A DNA stretch of 10,678 bases from Methanimicrococcus sp. (GTDB lineage Archaea > Halobacteriota > Methanosarcinia > Methanosarcinales > Methanosarcinaceae). Location of the stretch: contig WRNK01000007.1 of NCBI GenBank assembly GCA_009776675.1, forward strand, positions 5,372 through 16,049, given 5' to 3'. Position 1 is the stretch's first letter; every line of letters starts with the position of its first letter. Shown here piece by piece: positions 1 to 5,713 of the stretch. The notes beneath the pieces were generated by a model that made no database searches, was not told where the DNA came from, and worked only from the letters and a program-made list of their open reading frames with translations. The position numbers were made by a program, and so were the translations under genes.

Positions 1-911
1 GTATGATTTTTGTCAATTTTTTTACATCCCGGCAAACAAAATCATCTAAAGAGGCCAAGATTACAAAAAGAGAAATTCCGTATGTTATCGGAATGATTTT
101 GCTTGACATTGCTGCGCCGATTTTGTTGATGGTCGGATTAACAATGACAACAGCTGCCACGGTTTCTTTATTGAGTAATTTTGAAATTGTTGCCACAGCA
201 TTAATTGCTTTGATTTTTTTCAGAGAAGCTGTCGGAAAACGTATGTGGATAGCAATCTGCCTGATTACGTTTTCAGGAATTTTATTGTCTGTGGATGATT
301 TCAGCAATTTGTCGCTTTCAATCGGATCTTTATTTGTTTTAGGCGGCTGTCTTTGCTGGGGTCTTGAAAACAATTGTACGCGCATGCTTTCTTTAAAAAA
401 TCCGTTTCAAATTGTGATTTTAAAAGGTCTTGGTTCCGGTTTAGGGGCTCTTTTGATTTCTTATATGCTTCGTGAAGTTGTTTTCAATCCGCTTTATATT
501 TCTGCGGCGCTGCTGCTTGGTTTTTTTGCTTACGGTTTGAGCATTTATTTTTACATTCGCGCACAGCGGGTTCTTGGAGCGGCTCGGACAAGTGCTTATT
601 ATGCGGTTGCACCGTTCATCGGCGTTGGTTTTTCCATATTGCTGTTTGGTCAGGAAACGGCTTTGGTCTTTATCGCTGCTTTTGTCATAATGGTTTTTGG
701 CGCTTATTTTGCGGTGAGCGAAAAGCATATTCATTTGCATGCTCATCAAAAAACAGAGCATGAGCATCGCCACAGCCATAACGATGAACATCATAACCAT
801 GAACATCCTGAGCCGGTTTTGGGAGAGCACAGCCACGCGCATACACATGAAGAAATGTCACATGAACATATTCATACGCCGGATTTGCATCATAATCATT
901 TGCATGAATAA
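1..911 (+). CDS. EamA/DMT-family membrane transporter with His-rich tail (5' truncated)
   Basis: The frame is open at the left edge and ends with TAA at 909-911. The visible part is about 302 residues. Residues ~25-238 form roughly eight hydrophobic segments separated by short basic loops, with the two-fold repeated EamA look: an 'ALIFFREAVGKRMWIAICLI' type segment in the first half and 'FSILLFGQETALVFIAAFVI' in the second. A full EamA protein has ten segments, so about two N-terminal helices probably lie outside the window, and the ATG at 3 is then internal. Residues ~240-302 form a cytoplasmic-looking tail with about 23 histidines mixed with Glu, Asp and Asn. Such tails bind Ni, Co or Zn in other transporters. 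The usual family role is export of metabolites such as amino acids; a metal-linked role here is inferred from the tail alone. The substrate cannot be read from the sequence. Confidence 0.85.
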   Translation, partial: MIFVNFFTSRQTKSSKEAKITKREIPYVIGMILLDIAAPILLMVGLTMTTAATVSLLSNFEIVATALIALIFFREAVGKRMWIAICLITFSGILLSVDDFSNLSLSIGSLFVLGGCLCWGLENNCTRMLSLKNPFQIVILKGLGSGLGALLISYMLREVVFNPLYISAALLLGFFAYGLSIYFYIRAQRVLGAARTSAYYAVAPFIGVGFSILLFGQETALVFIAAFVIMVFGAYFAVSEKHIHLHAHQKTEHEHRHSHNDEHHNHEHPEPVLGEHSHAHTHEEMSHEHIHTPDLHHNHLHE

Positions 912-1274
912 AACAAATTATGATTTCCAAACAGGAAATGGAGCATAAGTTGCTTACAAATAAAGCAACGAAAAGCAAAGAGAACAATGAGGCTTTTTAA
1001 ATGTTTCGTTTTTAAAAATTTCGGCAGATTCATGTAATGTAACAGCATAGTTATCTTGCCGTAGGATTGATTTACAGACGGCAAAAACATACAGTTCTTT
1101 GAAGACAAATGTAGTTGTGCCGTCCGATGAGGAAAAACAATTTCCCATTTTTCGTGCATCTGTGTGAGTTTTTGTTCAAAATCATGACCCAAAGATTTAT
1201 TTAACAAGAATGCCTGCTTTTCAACAAATTGGAAAACAATTCTTAATTGAACGGGTCATTTTTCTATCGGTTCC
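912..1274. other. gene-poor stretch after the transporter; possible decayed minus-strand gene
   Basis: No intact gene is convincing here. On the minus strand two overlapping frames (about 1263-1120, then about 1148-954) read as protein-like text, for example 'FEQKLTQMHEKWEIVF' followed after a frame change by 'FVFKELYVFAVCKSILRQ'. This would fit a frameshifted remnant, but I do not recognise the family and chance is possible in AT-rich DNA. Two short perfect hairpins follow the transporter stop and are listed separately. Confidence 0.25.
923..969 (+). terminator. paired hairpins just after the transporter stop
   Basis: ATTTCC (923-928) pairs with GGAAAT (934-939) over a 5-nt loop, and GTTGCTT (949-955) pairs with AAGCAAC (963-969) over a 7-nt loop. 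Both begin within 40 nt of the TAA. Neither is followed by a U-run, so termination is only inferred from position. Confidence 0.25.
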
Positions 1275-1280
1275 TATAAA
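1275..1280 (+). promoter_or_regulatory. possible archaeal TATA box for the Panacea gene
   Basis: TATAAA lies about 48 nt before the ATG at 1328. An archaeal start 24-28 nt downstream would give a short leader of about 20-25 nt. AT-rich surroundings make chance matches common. Confidence 0.3.
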
Positions 1281-1327
1281 TGAATGGATAAATTGATTCA
1301 ATTTGTGGTGTTTTTCGGGTGTTTTCA

Positions 1328-1834
1328 ATGGGAAGAAAAGCATTAGACTTTGCACACTGGTTCGTCCGGTGTTTTACATTATCACAGGCGTGGTCAGACC
1401 AAGCCAAACTCCAAAAGCTGCTGTTTTTTTCTTGGCTCATCCATTTTGTCAATCACAAATCTTCGCTTTTTGAAGACGATTTTTGTGCTTTTGAGTACGG
1501 GCCTGTGGTGTGGGACATCCTTTATATGCAGCCTATTGAATATGAAAATCTTTTGGCTCAATCTCTTCCGAAATACACAGCGGAGGAGTTAGATACCCTC
1601 AACTTAACGTATGAAATATTTGGAGATGCTGATGCTTTAGAGCTTATTGACTTAAGTCATCAGTCACCGGCATGGGAGAAATATTACAACGAATCGATGA
1701 TTTATGAGAACGGGAAGTTCGTTGGATATGACAGAGAAAAACAAATTATATCCAAAGAAGAGCTGGATGCAGAATTAAACATGATGAGAAACCTTCTTTA
1801 TGCTCATGAAAACCGCGAAGAATTGGGGTATTAA
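1328..1834 (+). CDS. Panacea-domain (SocA/DUF4065-type) antitoxin-like protein
   Basis: This 168-residue protein has the N-terminal signature of the Panacea domain: an opening 'KALDFAHWFV' helix, then 'LQKLLFFSWLIHFV' (residues ~28-41), then 'SLFEDDFCAFEYGPVVWDI' (~46-64), which corresponds to the family's LQKLLYFAQ and F-D-D-x-(E)-A-x-x-YGPV motifs. 'DLSHQSPAWEKYY' further on matches the usual L-S-H-x-x-x-W block. Panacea proteins act as antitoxins or proteolytic adaptors against many unrelated toxins encoded beside them. The frame could start with GTG at 1319, but ATG at 1328 is preferred: it is preceded by a GGGTG purine-rich site (1317-1321) and gives the normal family N-terminus. The next ORF begins 3 nt after the stop, in the same frame, as expected for a co-transcribed partner. 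The domain call is firm; the antitoxin role follows from the family and layout. Confidence 0.8.
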   Translation: MGRKALDFAHWFVRCFTLSQAWSDQAKLQKLLFFSWLIHFVNHKSSLFEDDFCAFEYGPVVWDILYMQPIEYENLLAQSLPKYTAEELDTLNLTYEIFGDADALELIDLSHQSPAWEKYYNESMIYENGKFVGYDREKQIISKEELDAELNMMRNLLYAHENREELGY

Positions 1835-1837
1835 AAA

Positions 1838-2287
1838 TTGGTTAGAATAAAACAAGTTCTTCGCTATATGCCGCCTGAATATTGCGATCACAGTCTCTCA
1901 AATCTTAAAAAAAGACAGATGATTGTGATTCATAAGAAAACAAATCCGGATTTATCGAAAGAAATATAGTTGGTTAATGTAACGTCCAAAAAAAAAGAAA
2001 TTCAGCCGCTGCATGAAAATCTCAGACAGACGTTTTTTAAGCGATCTGAAGCCGCTTTGGTTCCGATTAAACCGCAGCATCCTTTTGATTGCCCATGCTT
2101 TGCGAAATTGAATTGCCATTATACGATAGAGCATTTTGATGACATTGATCATTTAATATGGTATGGCGGAGAAAGCGTCTCCGATTCCGTTATTGATGAT
2201 ATTAAAAATAATAAGCTCTTTAATTGTGACAAGAAAACGTATTTTACAGAAGAACAGATACGGGCTGTGAATAACCTGTATTCGTAA
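1838..2287 (+). CDS. unrecognised partner ORF of the Panacea gene, split by an in-frame TAG (candidate toxin)
   Basis: From TTG at 1838 (GGGGT ribosome site at 1825-1829; ATG at codon 11 is the other choice) the frame runs 43 codons to TAG at 1967-1969, then continues in the same frame for 105 codons to TAA at 2285-2287. The whole would be 149 residues with one amber position. The first part contains 'HSLSNLKKRQMIVIHKK'. The second contains 'LRQTFFKRSEAALVPIKP', 'HPFDCPCFAKLN' (two cysteines) and 'HFDDIDHLIWYGGE'. I recognise no family. The gene lies 3 nt after the Panacea gene, the usual place for a Panacea-neutralised toxin. The TAG may be a disabling mutation, a pyrrolysine codon if the host uses it, or the boundary between two short genes with UUG starts. 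No good ribosome site precedes the TTG at 1970, which argues against the last option. Confidence 0.5.
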
Positions 2288-2496
2288 AGACCAAAATCAT
2301 TTCATCATCTTTCGTTGCTTTTGAATAGTATCATTTATCTGAAACATCTTTAAGCGATGCACCAGCATGATAAATCGTCCATTTGAACTGTTGCAAAAAT
2401 TGCAACAGTTGAATTTTTATCAAACTCGCCTTCTCCAAATACGTTTTTGATATGAGACGAAATGATCAATTTATCCCTTTGAAAAAGTTCTGTCAT
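2288..2496 (-). pseudogene. decayed RhuM-like (virulence/phage-type) gene remnant
   Basis: On the minus strand, ATG at 2496 opens 48 codons ending with TAA at 2350-2352. The first ~38 residues include 'MTELFQRDK', 'ISSHIKNVFGEGEFDKNST' and 'VAIFATVQ', matching the conserved RhuM stretch M-x-E-L-F-x-x-x-K-x-x-I-x-x-H-I-x-N-(I/V)-F-x-x-G-E-L-x-x-x-S-x-x-A. RhuM proteins normally run past 300 residues, so nearly everything after this is missing. A second frame, 2381 to about 2288, carries 'IYHAGASLKDVSDK', then a stop, then 'YYSKATKDDEMIL'. This resembles a 'YHIGASLKDLGKK..FSKMD' C-terminal motif I recall from phage-type proteins, though I am less sure of its family. The remnant looks like a gene with a large internal deletion and frameshift. 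RhuM-type genes are common beside restriction systems and in islands. Confidence 0.6.
2386..2410. repeat. perfect 11-bp inverted repeat with AAA loop
   Basis: AACTGTTGCAA (2386-2396), AAA, TTGCAACAGTT (2400-2410). It lies 99 nt after the TAG-split ORF and is followed by GAATTTTTATC, so it could terminate plus-strand transcripts. It also falls inside the RhuM remnant, where the arms encode part of 'TVAIFATVQ', so the symmetry may be partly a coding accident. Confidence 0.45.
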
Positions 2497-2515
2497 TTTC
2501 AAGTGATAACCAAAA

Positions 2516-2521
2516 TTTAAA
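2516..2521 (+). promoter_or_regulatory. possible TATA-like box before the deoxyribosyltransferase
   Basis: TTTAAA followed by AAG lies 61 nt before the ATG at 2582, in the gap after the RhuM remnant. Spacing would allow an archaeal start near 2541-2546. This is weak evidence in AT-rich DNA. Confidence 0.2.
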
Positions 2522-2581
2522 AAGAGATAAGTTAATGAAGATGGCTCATTCTTATCTAATATTCATAATGGAGTTTTCATC

Positions 2582-3004
2582 ATGGTGACAGTTTATTTAG
2601 CCGGCCCTCTTTTTTCAAAAGCCGAATTGGATTATAACAAAACGATTCAGCAAATGCTTCTTAATATGGGATTTCAAGTCTTTTTCCCCCAAGAAGATGC
2701 AAATGACAATGAAACAAAACGTCATGACCAACACCAGTCCGCCATTTTTCAGAGCTGTCTGCACGGTTTGAAAAAGAGTGACATCGTTGTGGCTGTCTTA
2801 GACGGAACAGATGTAGATTCGGGAACCGCTTGGGAACTTGGTTACGCATATGCTGAAAATAAACCGATCATCGGGATTCGAACCGATTTTAGAATTCATA
2901 CGCCGAATGAAAAAGTCAATTTAATGATTCAAGAAACGCTGAAAGCATTCGTTGACAATTTGGACGATTTGAAAAAAGTGATGATGGGATATCTAATATT
3001 GTGA
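2582..3004 (+). CDS. nucleoside 2-deoxyribosyltransferase family protein
   Basis: This 140-residue protein matches the family's normal size. 'YLAGPLF' (residues 5-11) is the N-terminal substrate-loop motif. 'SDIVVAVLDGTDVDSGTAWELGYAYA' (66-91) carries the D-x-D-S-G-T-A-x-E-x-G signature, with E85 as the expected nucleophile, and N113 in 'VNLMI' is the usual second base-binding residue. The family exchanges or hydrolyses the base of deoxynucleosides or nucleotides in the cytoplasm. ATG at 2582 is preceded by GGAG at 2570-2573. The last residues (MMGYLIL) differ from the tail of the duplicate at 4328-4551 (MAISQNQGEATI); shifting copy 1 by two bases after KKVM would give a GISN-like tail, so its C-terminus seems altered by a small indel. 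All catalytic residues remain. The stop lies 11 nt before the nuclease ATG, so the two are probably co-transcribed. Confidence 0.88.
   Translation: MVTVYLAGPLFSKAELDYNKTIQQMLLNMGFQVFFPQEDANDNETKRHDQHQSAIFQSCLHGLKKSDIVVAVLDGTDVDSGTAWELGYAYAENKPIIGIRTDFRIHTPNEKVNLMIQETLKAFVDNLDDLKKVMMGYLIL
2796..2983 (+). repeat. 188-bp direct repeat, copy 1 (inside the deoxyribosyltransferase)
   Basis: It covers codons from 'LDGTDVDSG' to 'LKKVM'. It matches 4328-4515 at a constant offset of 1532 with only three substitutions that I find (A/G in AAACCG, C/T in CATACG, T/C in GATTTG). The match breaks at both ends into short gapped similarity. Confidence 0.95.
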
Positions 3005-3015
3005 GGGGGCAGACG

Positions 3016-4164
3016 ATGAAAAAAATAATCAACAATACTACAAATGATTTTTTTGAAAGTGTTGCACAAATTATCGAGCAAGCACGCCGTTTTGTAGGAC
3101 GCACTGCTGACTTGACCTTGTGTGTTACTTATTTTGAGGTTGGACGCATGATCGTAGAGGAAGAACAAGGCGGCAAGATACGGGCTGAATATGGGAGCGA
3201 GATGCTTTTAGAATTGTCTAAGTTTTTAAACGGCCGCTTCAAAAAAGGTTTTTCCGTAGGAAACCTTAAAAACGCCAGACAATTTTATCGCGTTTACTCT
3301 GATTTTGTACAACAAACATTGCCGAAAAAATTCTCAAATGAAAATAACCAAAAACATCGATTGATGAGCGCTTTTGACGAGGATAATTTTACCTCAATTC
3401 GCCAGACAATGTCTAGCGAATTCAACCCTTTTATTTTGAGTTGGTCTCATTACCAAGTTTTGATGCGGATAAAAAACGAAGATGAACGCCGTTTTTATGA
3501 GCTGGAAGCCGCCAAACAGCAGTGGTCCGTTGTTTTCCTTAAACGGCAATATCACAGCAGCCTTTATGAGAGATTGGCACTATCGAGAAACAAGGATGAA
3601 GTTATGCGGTTGGCAATAGAAGGGCAAAAGATTGAAAAACCTCGTGATATAATGAAAAATCCGCTGGTGCTTGAATTTTTGGGAGTGGACGAAAAATCAG
3701 AATATTCTGAAACAGACTTAGAGACAGCGATTATCAGCAAATTATCACATTTTTTATTAGAATTTGGGAAAGGCTTCCTATTTGAAGCACGTCAAAAACG
3801 TTTTTCTTTTGGTGAGCAACATTTTTTCATCGACCTCGTTTTTTATAACAGACTGCTTCAGTGTTATGTACTAATAGATCTCAAAACAACAGAATTAAAA
3901 CACCAAGATTTAGGACAAATGCAGATGTATGTCAATTATTTTGACCGATTTATCAAAACCGGTAAGGAAAAGCCAACGGTCGGCATACTGCTCTGCAAAG
4001 AAAAAAACGATAGCATCGTAGAACTAACCTTGCCGGAAGATTCGAATATCTATGCTTCTGAATACAGTTTATATTTGCCGGATAAGGTATTGCTGCAACA
4101 AAAATTAGCTGAGTGGATTGAAGAATTTGAGGAGGAACATGGTTGGATTGCCGATGAAATTTAA
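3016..4164 (+). CDS. DUF1016/YhcG-type PD-(D/E)XK nuclease
   Basis: This 382-residue protein is near the family's usual length. The N-terminal half is the helical DUF1016 N-domain ('FFESVAQIIEQARRFVGR', 'TYFEVGRMIVEEEQGG', 'GFSVGNLKNARQFYRVY', 'LSWSHYQVLMRIKN'). The C-terminal half is the nuclease fold: E257 in 'FLFEARQKRF', D273 in 'FIDLVFYNR', D288-x-K290 in 'VLIDLKTTE', then 'GQMQMYVNYFD'. All core catalytic positions are present. Proteins of this family often sit beside restriction-modification and other defence genes; a DNA-cleaving defence role is inferred, not shown. GTG at 3001 is in frame and overlaps the preceding stop, but ATG at 3016 with GAGGGGG at 3003-3009 is the better start. 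The gene fills the space between two deoxyribosyltransferase 3' ends, which suggests it arrived by insertion. Confidence 0.88.
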   Translation: MKKIINNTTNDFFESVAQIIEQARRFVGRTADLTLCVTYFEVGRMIVEEEQGGKIRAEYGSEMLLELSKFLNGRFKKGFSVGNLKNARQFYRVYSDFVQQTLPKKFSNENNQKHRLMSAFDEDNFTSIRQTMSSEFNPFILSWSHYQVLMRIKNEDERRFYELEAAKQQWSVVFLKRQYHSSLYERLALSRNKDEVMRLAIEGQKIEKPRDIMKNPLVLEFLGVDEKSEYSETDLETAIISKLSHFLLEFGKGFLFEARQKRFSFGEQHFFIDLVFYNRLLQCYVLIDLKTTELKHQDLGQMQMYVNYFDRFIKTGKEKPTVGILLCKEKNDSIVELTLPEDSNIYASEYSLYLPDKVLLQQKLAEWIEEFEEEHGWIADEI

Positions 4165-4210
4165 TGAACTATTTTATCCTCGTGATTTCGGATCAAGATG
4201 TGTTTTTATT

Positions 4211-4227
4211 AAAAATCAAAGATTTTT
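4211..4227 (+). terminator. hairpin with T-run after the nuclease gene
   Basis: AAAAATC (4211-4217), AAA loop, GATTTTT (4221-4227), running into TTATAT. It lies 46 nt after the nuclease stop. The stem is AT-rich, so it is weak by bacterial standards, but the T-run suits archaeal termination. Confidence 0.45.
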
Positions 4228-4327
4228 TTATATAAAGATATTACTCTTTTTTTTGACATGAATTGCCATGATTTCAGCGAAGTCATGAGATTCAATGTTT
4301 TTGTTTCTATTTTCATCTCCTTCTGTT

Positions 4328-4515
4328 TCTTAGACGGAACAGATGTAGATTCGGGAACCGCTTGGGAACTTGGTTACGCATATGCTGAAAATAAGCCGAT
4401 CATCGGGATTCGAACCGATTTTAGAATTCATATGCCGAATGAAAAAGTCAATTTAATGATTCAAGAAACGCTGAAAGCATTCGTTGACAATTTGGACGAT
4501 CTGAAAAAAGTGATG
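4328..4515 (+). repeat. 188-bp direct repeat, copy 2
   Basis: Partner of 2796-2983, same orientation. Recombination between the copies would delete a 1532-bp circle carrying the nuclease gene and leave one deoxyribosyltransferase with this copy's 3' tail. Confidence 0.95.
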
Positions 4516-4551
4516 GCAATATCTCAAAATCAGGGCGAAGCGACGATATGA
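4328..4551 (+). pseudogene. 3' fragment of the deoxyribosyltransferase gene
   Basis: It encodes the family's second half ('DGTDVDSGTAWELGYAYA' through 'LDDLKKVM') and ends 'AISQNQGEATI' at TGA 4549-4551. The N-terminal YLAGP half is absent. An ATG at 4258 puts 24 unrelated residues (a hydrophobic 'FNVFVSIFISFCF' run) in frame before it, but no family motif lies there and no good ribosome site was seen. It is best read as a displaced gene end and not an active enzyme. Its tail may be the original C-terminus of the copy upstream. Confidence 0.8.
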
Positions 4552-4653
4552 TTTCCATCTTCAAGTAAATTTGCCAAGAACAATTTATTCTCTCATTTCT
4601 GACAGAATTTTTTTATCTATTTTTTGAAAAAAAATCGTATTGATCCTACTTTA

Positions 4654-4673
4654 TGTTATCTATTTTGATAACA
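4654..4673. repeat. inverted repeat TGTTATC-N6-GATAACA
   Basis: Perfect 7-bp arms (4654-4660, 4667-4673) around TATTTT. The size and spacing suit a dimeric-regulator operator or a small hairpin. No gene start lies close by, so its role is unknown. Confidence 0.3.
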
Positions 4674-4815
4674 AATGTTCTCCAAATAAATGGCTTTTTA
4701 AACATGAATGACAATTAATATTTACTTCTTAACAAAATTTCGATATCTTCGATTTTTAGAAGAAGTGTGTTTACTTTCCATACAAAAAGCCACCTTAGGC
4801 ATAACATCGACTCTC

Positions 4816-4822
4816 TATAAAA
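4816..4822 (+). promoter_or_regulatory. possible TATA box before a candidate RNA
   Basis: TATAAAA in the context CTCTCTATAAAACCC. An archaeal start about 25 nt downstream (~4842-4848) would produce a transcript entering the folded segment at 4909. No coding region follows, so if it is real it would drive a non-coding RNA. Confidence 0.25.
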
Positions 4823-4908
4823 CCCAAAACAAGACATTCATTGCGAAAACTCTAAAAAAATTGAAGTCAATTAATTTCTAACGAAATTAAAGAATAGTCA
4901 TTTCAAAG

Positions 4909-5121
4909 TTGCAGAAGTCTCGGTCGCGCGCCAACGCGACTGAGACCATGCCCCAAAACGCTTGAGAATTGAAGCACTCAGAAGCGTCATAAGGCAAAAT
5001 AAAAAGACAGTTACGATATTAATTTGTTTCTGTCGATTTTGCTTTTTTCTTTTCTCAAGCATTTGAAATGCATTTATTCCGTTACGTCTTTGGAATTCAC
5101 AGAGCCGCCACATATCTGCAA
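4909..5121 (+). ncRNA. candidate structured RNA
   Basis: Nested complementary segments suggest a fold. A closing helix pairs TTGCAGA (4909-4915) with TCTGCAA (5115-5121). Inside it sits a strong hairpin, GTCTCGGTCGCG (4917-4928) with CGCGACTGAGAC (4935-4946), 12 bp with one G-U and a CGCCAA loop. A second arm pairs GCTTGAGA (4960-4967) with TCTCAAGC (5053-5060), then GGCAAAAT (4993-5000) with ATTTTGCT (5036-5043), then GACAG (5006-5010) with CTGTC (5030-5034). The 12-bp GC-rich hairpin stands out in this AT-rich stretch. It fits no tRNA, and I did not recognise SRP RNA or RNase P features. A 71-codon minus-strand frame crosses it but shows no known domain. Confidence 0.4.
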
Positions 5122-5187
5122 AAAATATAAGAACCGGTTAAATTCCGTTCGGCGGCGAACAAATCAATTGAGTCTCCATTGGAAAAA

Positions 5188-5289
5188 ATGAAGGCTGCCC
5201 TACATCACAGCCTTTGTTTCTTCAATAAAGCACCATCGTGTCGTCTTAACTTTCAAAAAAAAGTTGGATTCTTCAATGAATCGGGCGAC
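5188..5289 (+). repeat. array unit 1
   Basis: Hairpin A: AAGGCTG 5191-5197 with CAGCCTT 5208-5214. Domain B: closing stem GTCGTC 5240-5245 with GGCGAC 5284-5289; P2 AACTTT 5248-5253 with AAAGTT 5260-5265; P3 GATTC 5267-5271 with GAATC 5278-5282, loop TTCAAT. Confidence 0.7.
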
Positions 5290-5310
5290 CAATCATCATG
5301 TCACAAAAAA

Positions 5311-5424
5311 ATGAAGGATGTGTGTGGCATCACAGCCTTCATTTATCAAATAAAACACCATCGTGTCGCCTTAATTTTTTGGGGCCCTTCCCGAAAAGTT
5401 TGATTCTTCGCTGAATCGGGCGGC
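5311..5424 (+). repeat. array unit 2
   Basis: Hairpin A: ATGAAGG 5311-5317 with CCTTCAT 5336-5342, inner TGTG/CACA. Domain B: GTCGCC 5365-5370 with GGCGGC 5419-5424; P2 AATTTT 5373-5378 with AAAGTT 5395-5400, enclosing a GGGG/CCC helix; P3 GATTC 5402-5406 with GAATC 5413-5417, loop TTCGCT. Confidence 0.7.
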
Positions 5425-5466
5425 AAAAAATGAAAAGTTTTCATAACTTTAATTCAACCAAAAAAA

Positions 5467-5571
5467 ATGAAAGGCTGTGCACCAGTGCAGCCTCCCTTCA
5501 TTAAATAAAGCATCGTCTGTCGCCTTAACTTTCTGAAACAGAATGTGTGGTTATTAAAAGGATCAGGCGGC
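5467..5571 (+). repeat. array unit 3
   Basis: Hairpin A: ATGAA 5467-5471 and AGGCTG 5472-5477 with CAGCCT 5488-5493 and TTCAT 5497-5501. Domain B: GTCGCC 5519-5524 with GGCGGC 5566-5571; P2 TTCTG 5531-5535 with CAGAA 5539-5543, AAA loop; P3 is weak (TGGTT 5548-5552 with GATCA 5561-5565, two G-U pairs). Confidence 0.65.
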
Positions 5572-5612
5572 AAATCGTTGAAACGAAATCAGATCTCCAT
5601 AAATAAAAAATG

Positions 5613-5713
5613 AACGGCTGTGCGAAAGTACAGCCTTCGTTTGTTTAAAAAAATTACAGAATGGCGTCTTAACTTTTGAAACAGAAGTTTTGATCCTTCG
5701 TGGGATCTGGTGG
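5613..5713 (+). repeat. array unit 4
   Basis: Hairpin A: GGCTGTGC 5616... wait-free reading is GGCTGTGC-type stem 5616-5623 with 5628-5635, closed by a GAAA tetraloop (5624-5627). Domain B: P2 AACTTTTG 5671-5678 with CAGAAGTT 5682-5689, AAA loop; P3 GATCC 5692-5696 with GGATC 5703-5707, loop TTCGTG. The closing stem is reduced to CGTC 5665-5668 with GGTG 5709-5712. Confidence 0.65.

Larger units (their letters stand above)
4552..4908. other. AT-rich non-coding stretch
   Basis: I see no protein-coding signal on either strand. The only structured items are the inverted repeat at 4654-4673, a weak TCTTC/GAAGA hairpin near 4745-4765 and a TATA-like box at 4816-4822. Confidence 0.5.

Noticed and set aside
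441..987. Minus-strand open frames opposite the transporter tail
   Set aside because: They mirror the low-complexity CAT/ATG-rich histidine coding; the plus-strand protein explains them.
2796..4515. Insertion sequence carrying the nuclease
   Set aside because: There is no transposase and no terminal inverted repeats; the flanking repeat is 188 bp of gene sequence, far longer than a target-site duplication.
4898..5113. 71-codon minus-strand frame
   Set aside because: It lies across the folded RNA candidate, has no recognisable domain and no good ribosome site.
5104..5156. tRNA gene
   Set aside because: A 6-bp acceptor-like stem and a T-arm-like hairpin exist, but only 53 nt are enclosed and there is no anticodon arm or proper T-loop; it fits better as a partial array unit.
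5179..5403. 74-codon plus-strand frame over array units 1 and 2
   Set aside because: It follows the nucleotide repeat, is not kept open in the other units and looks incidental.
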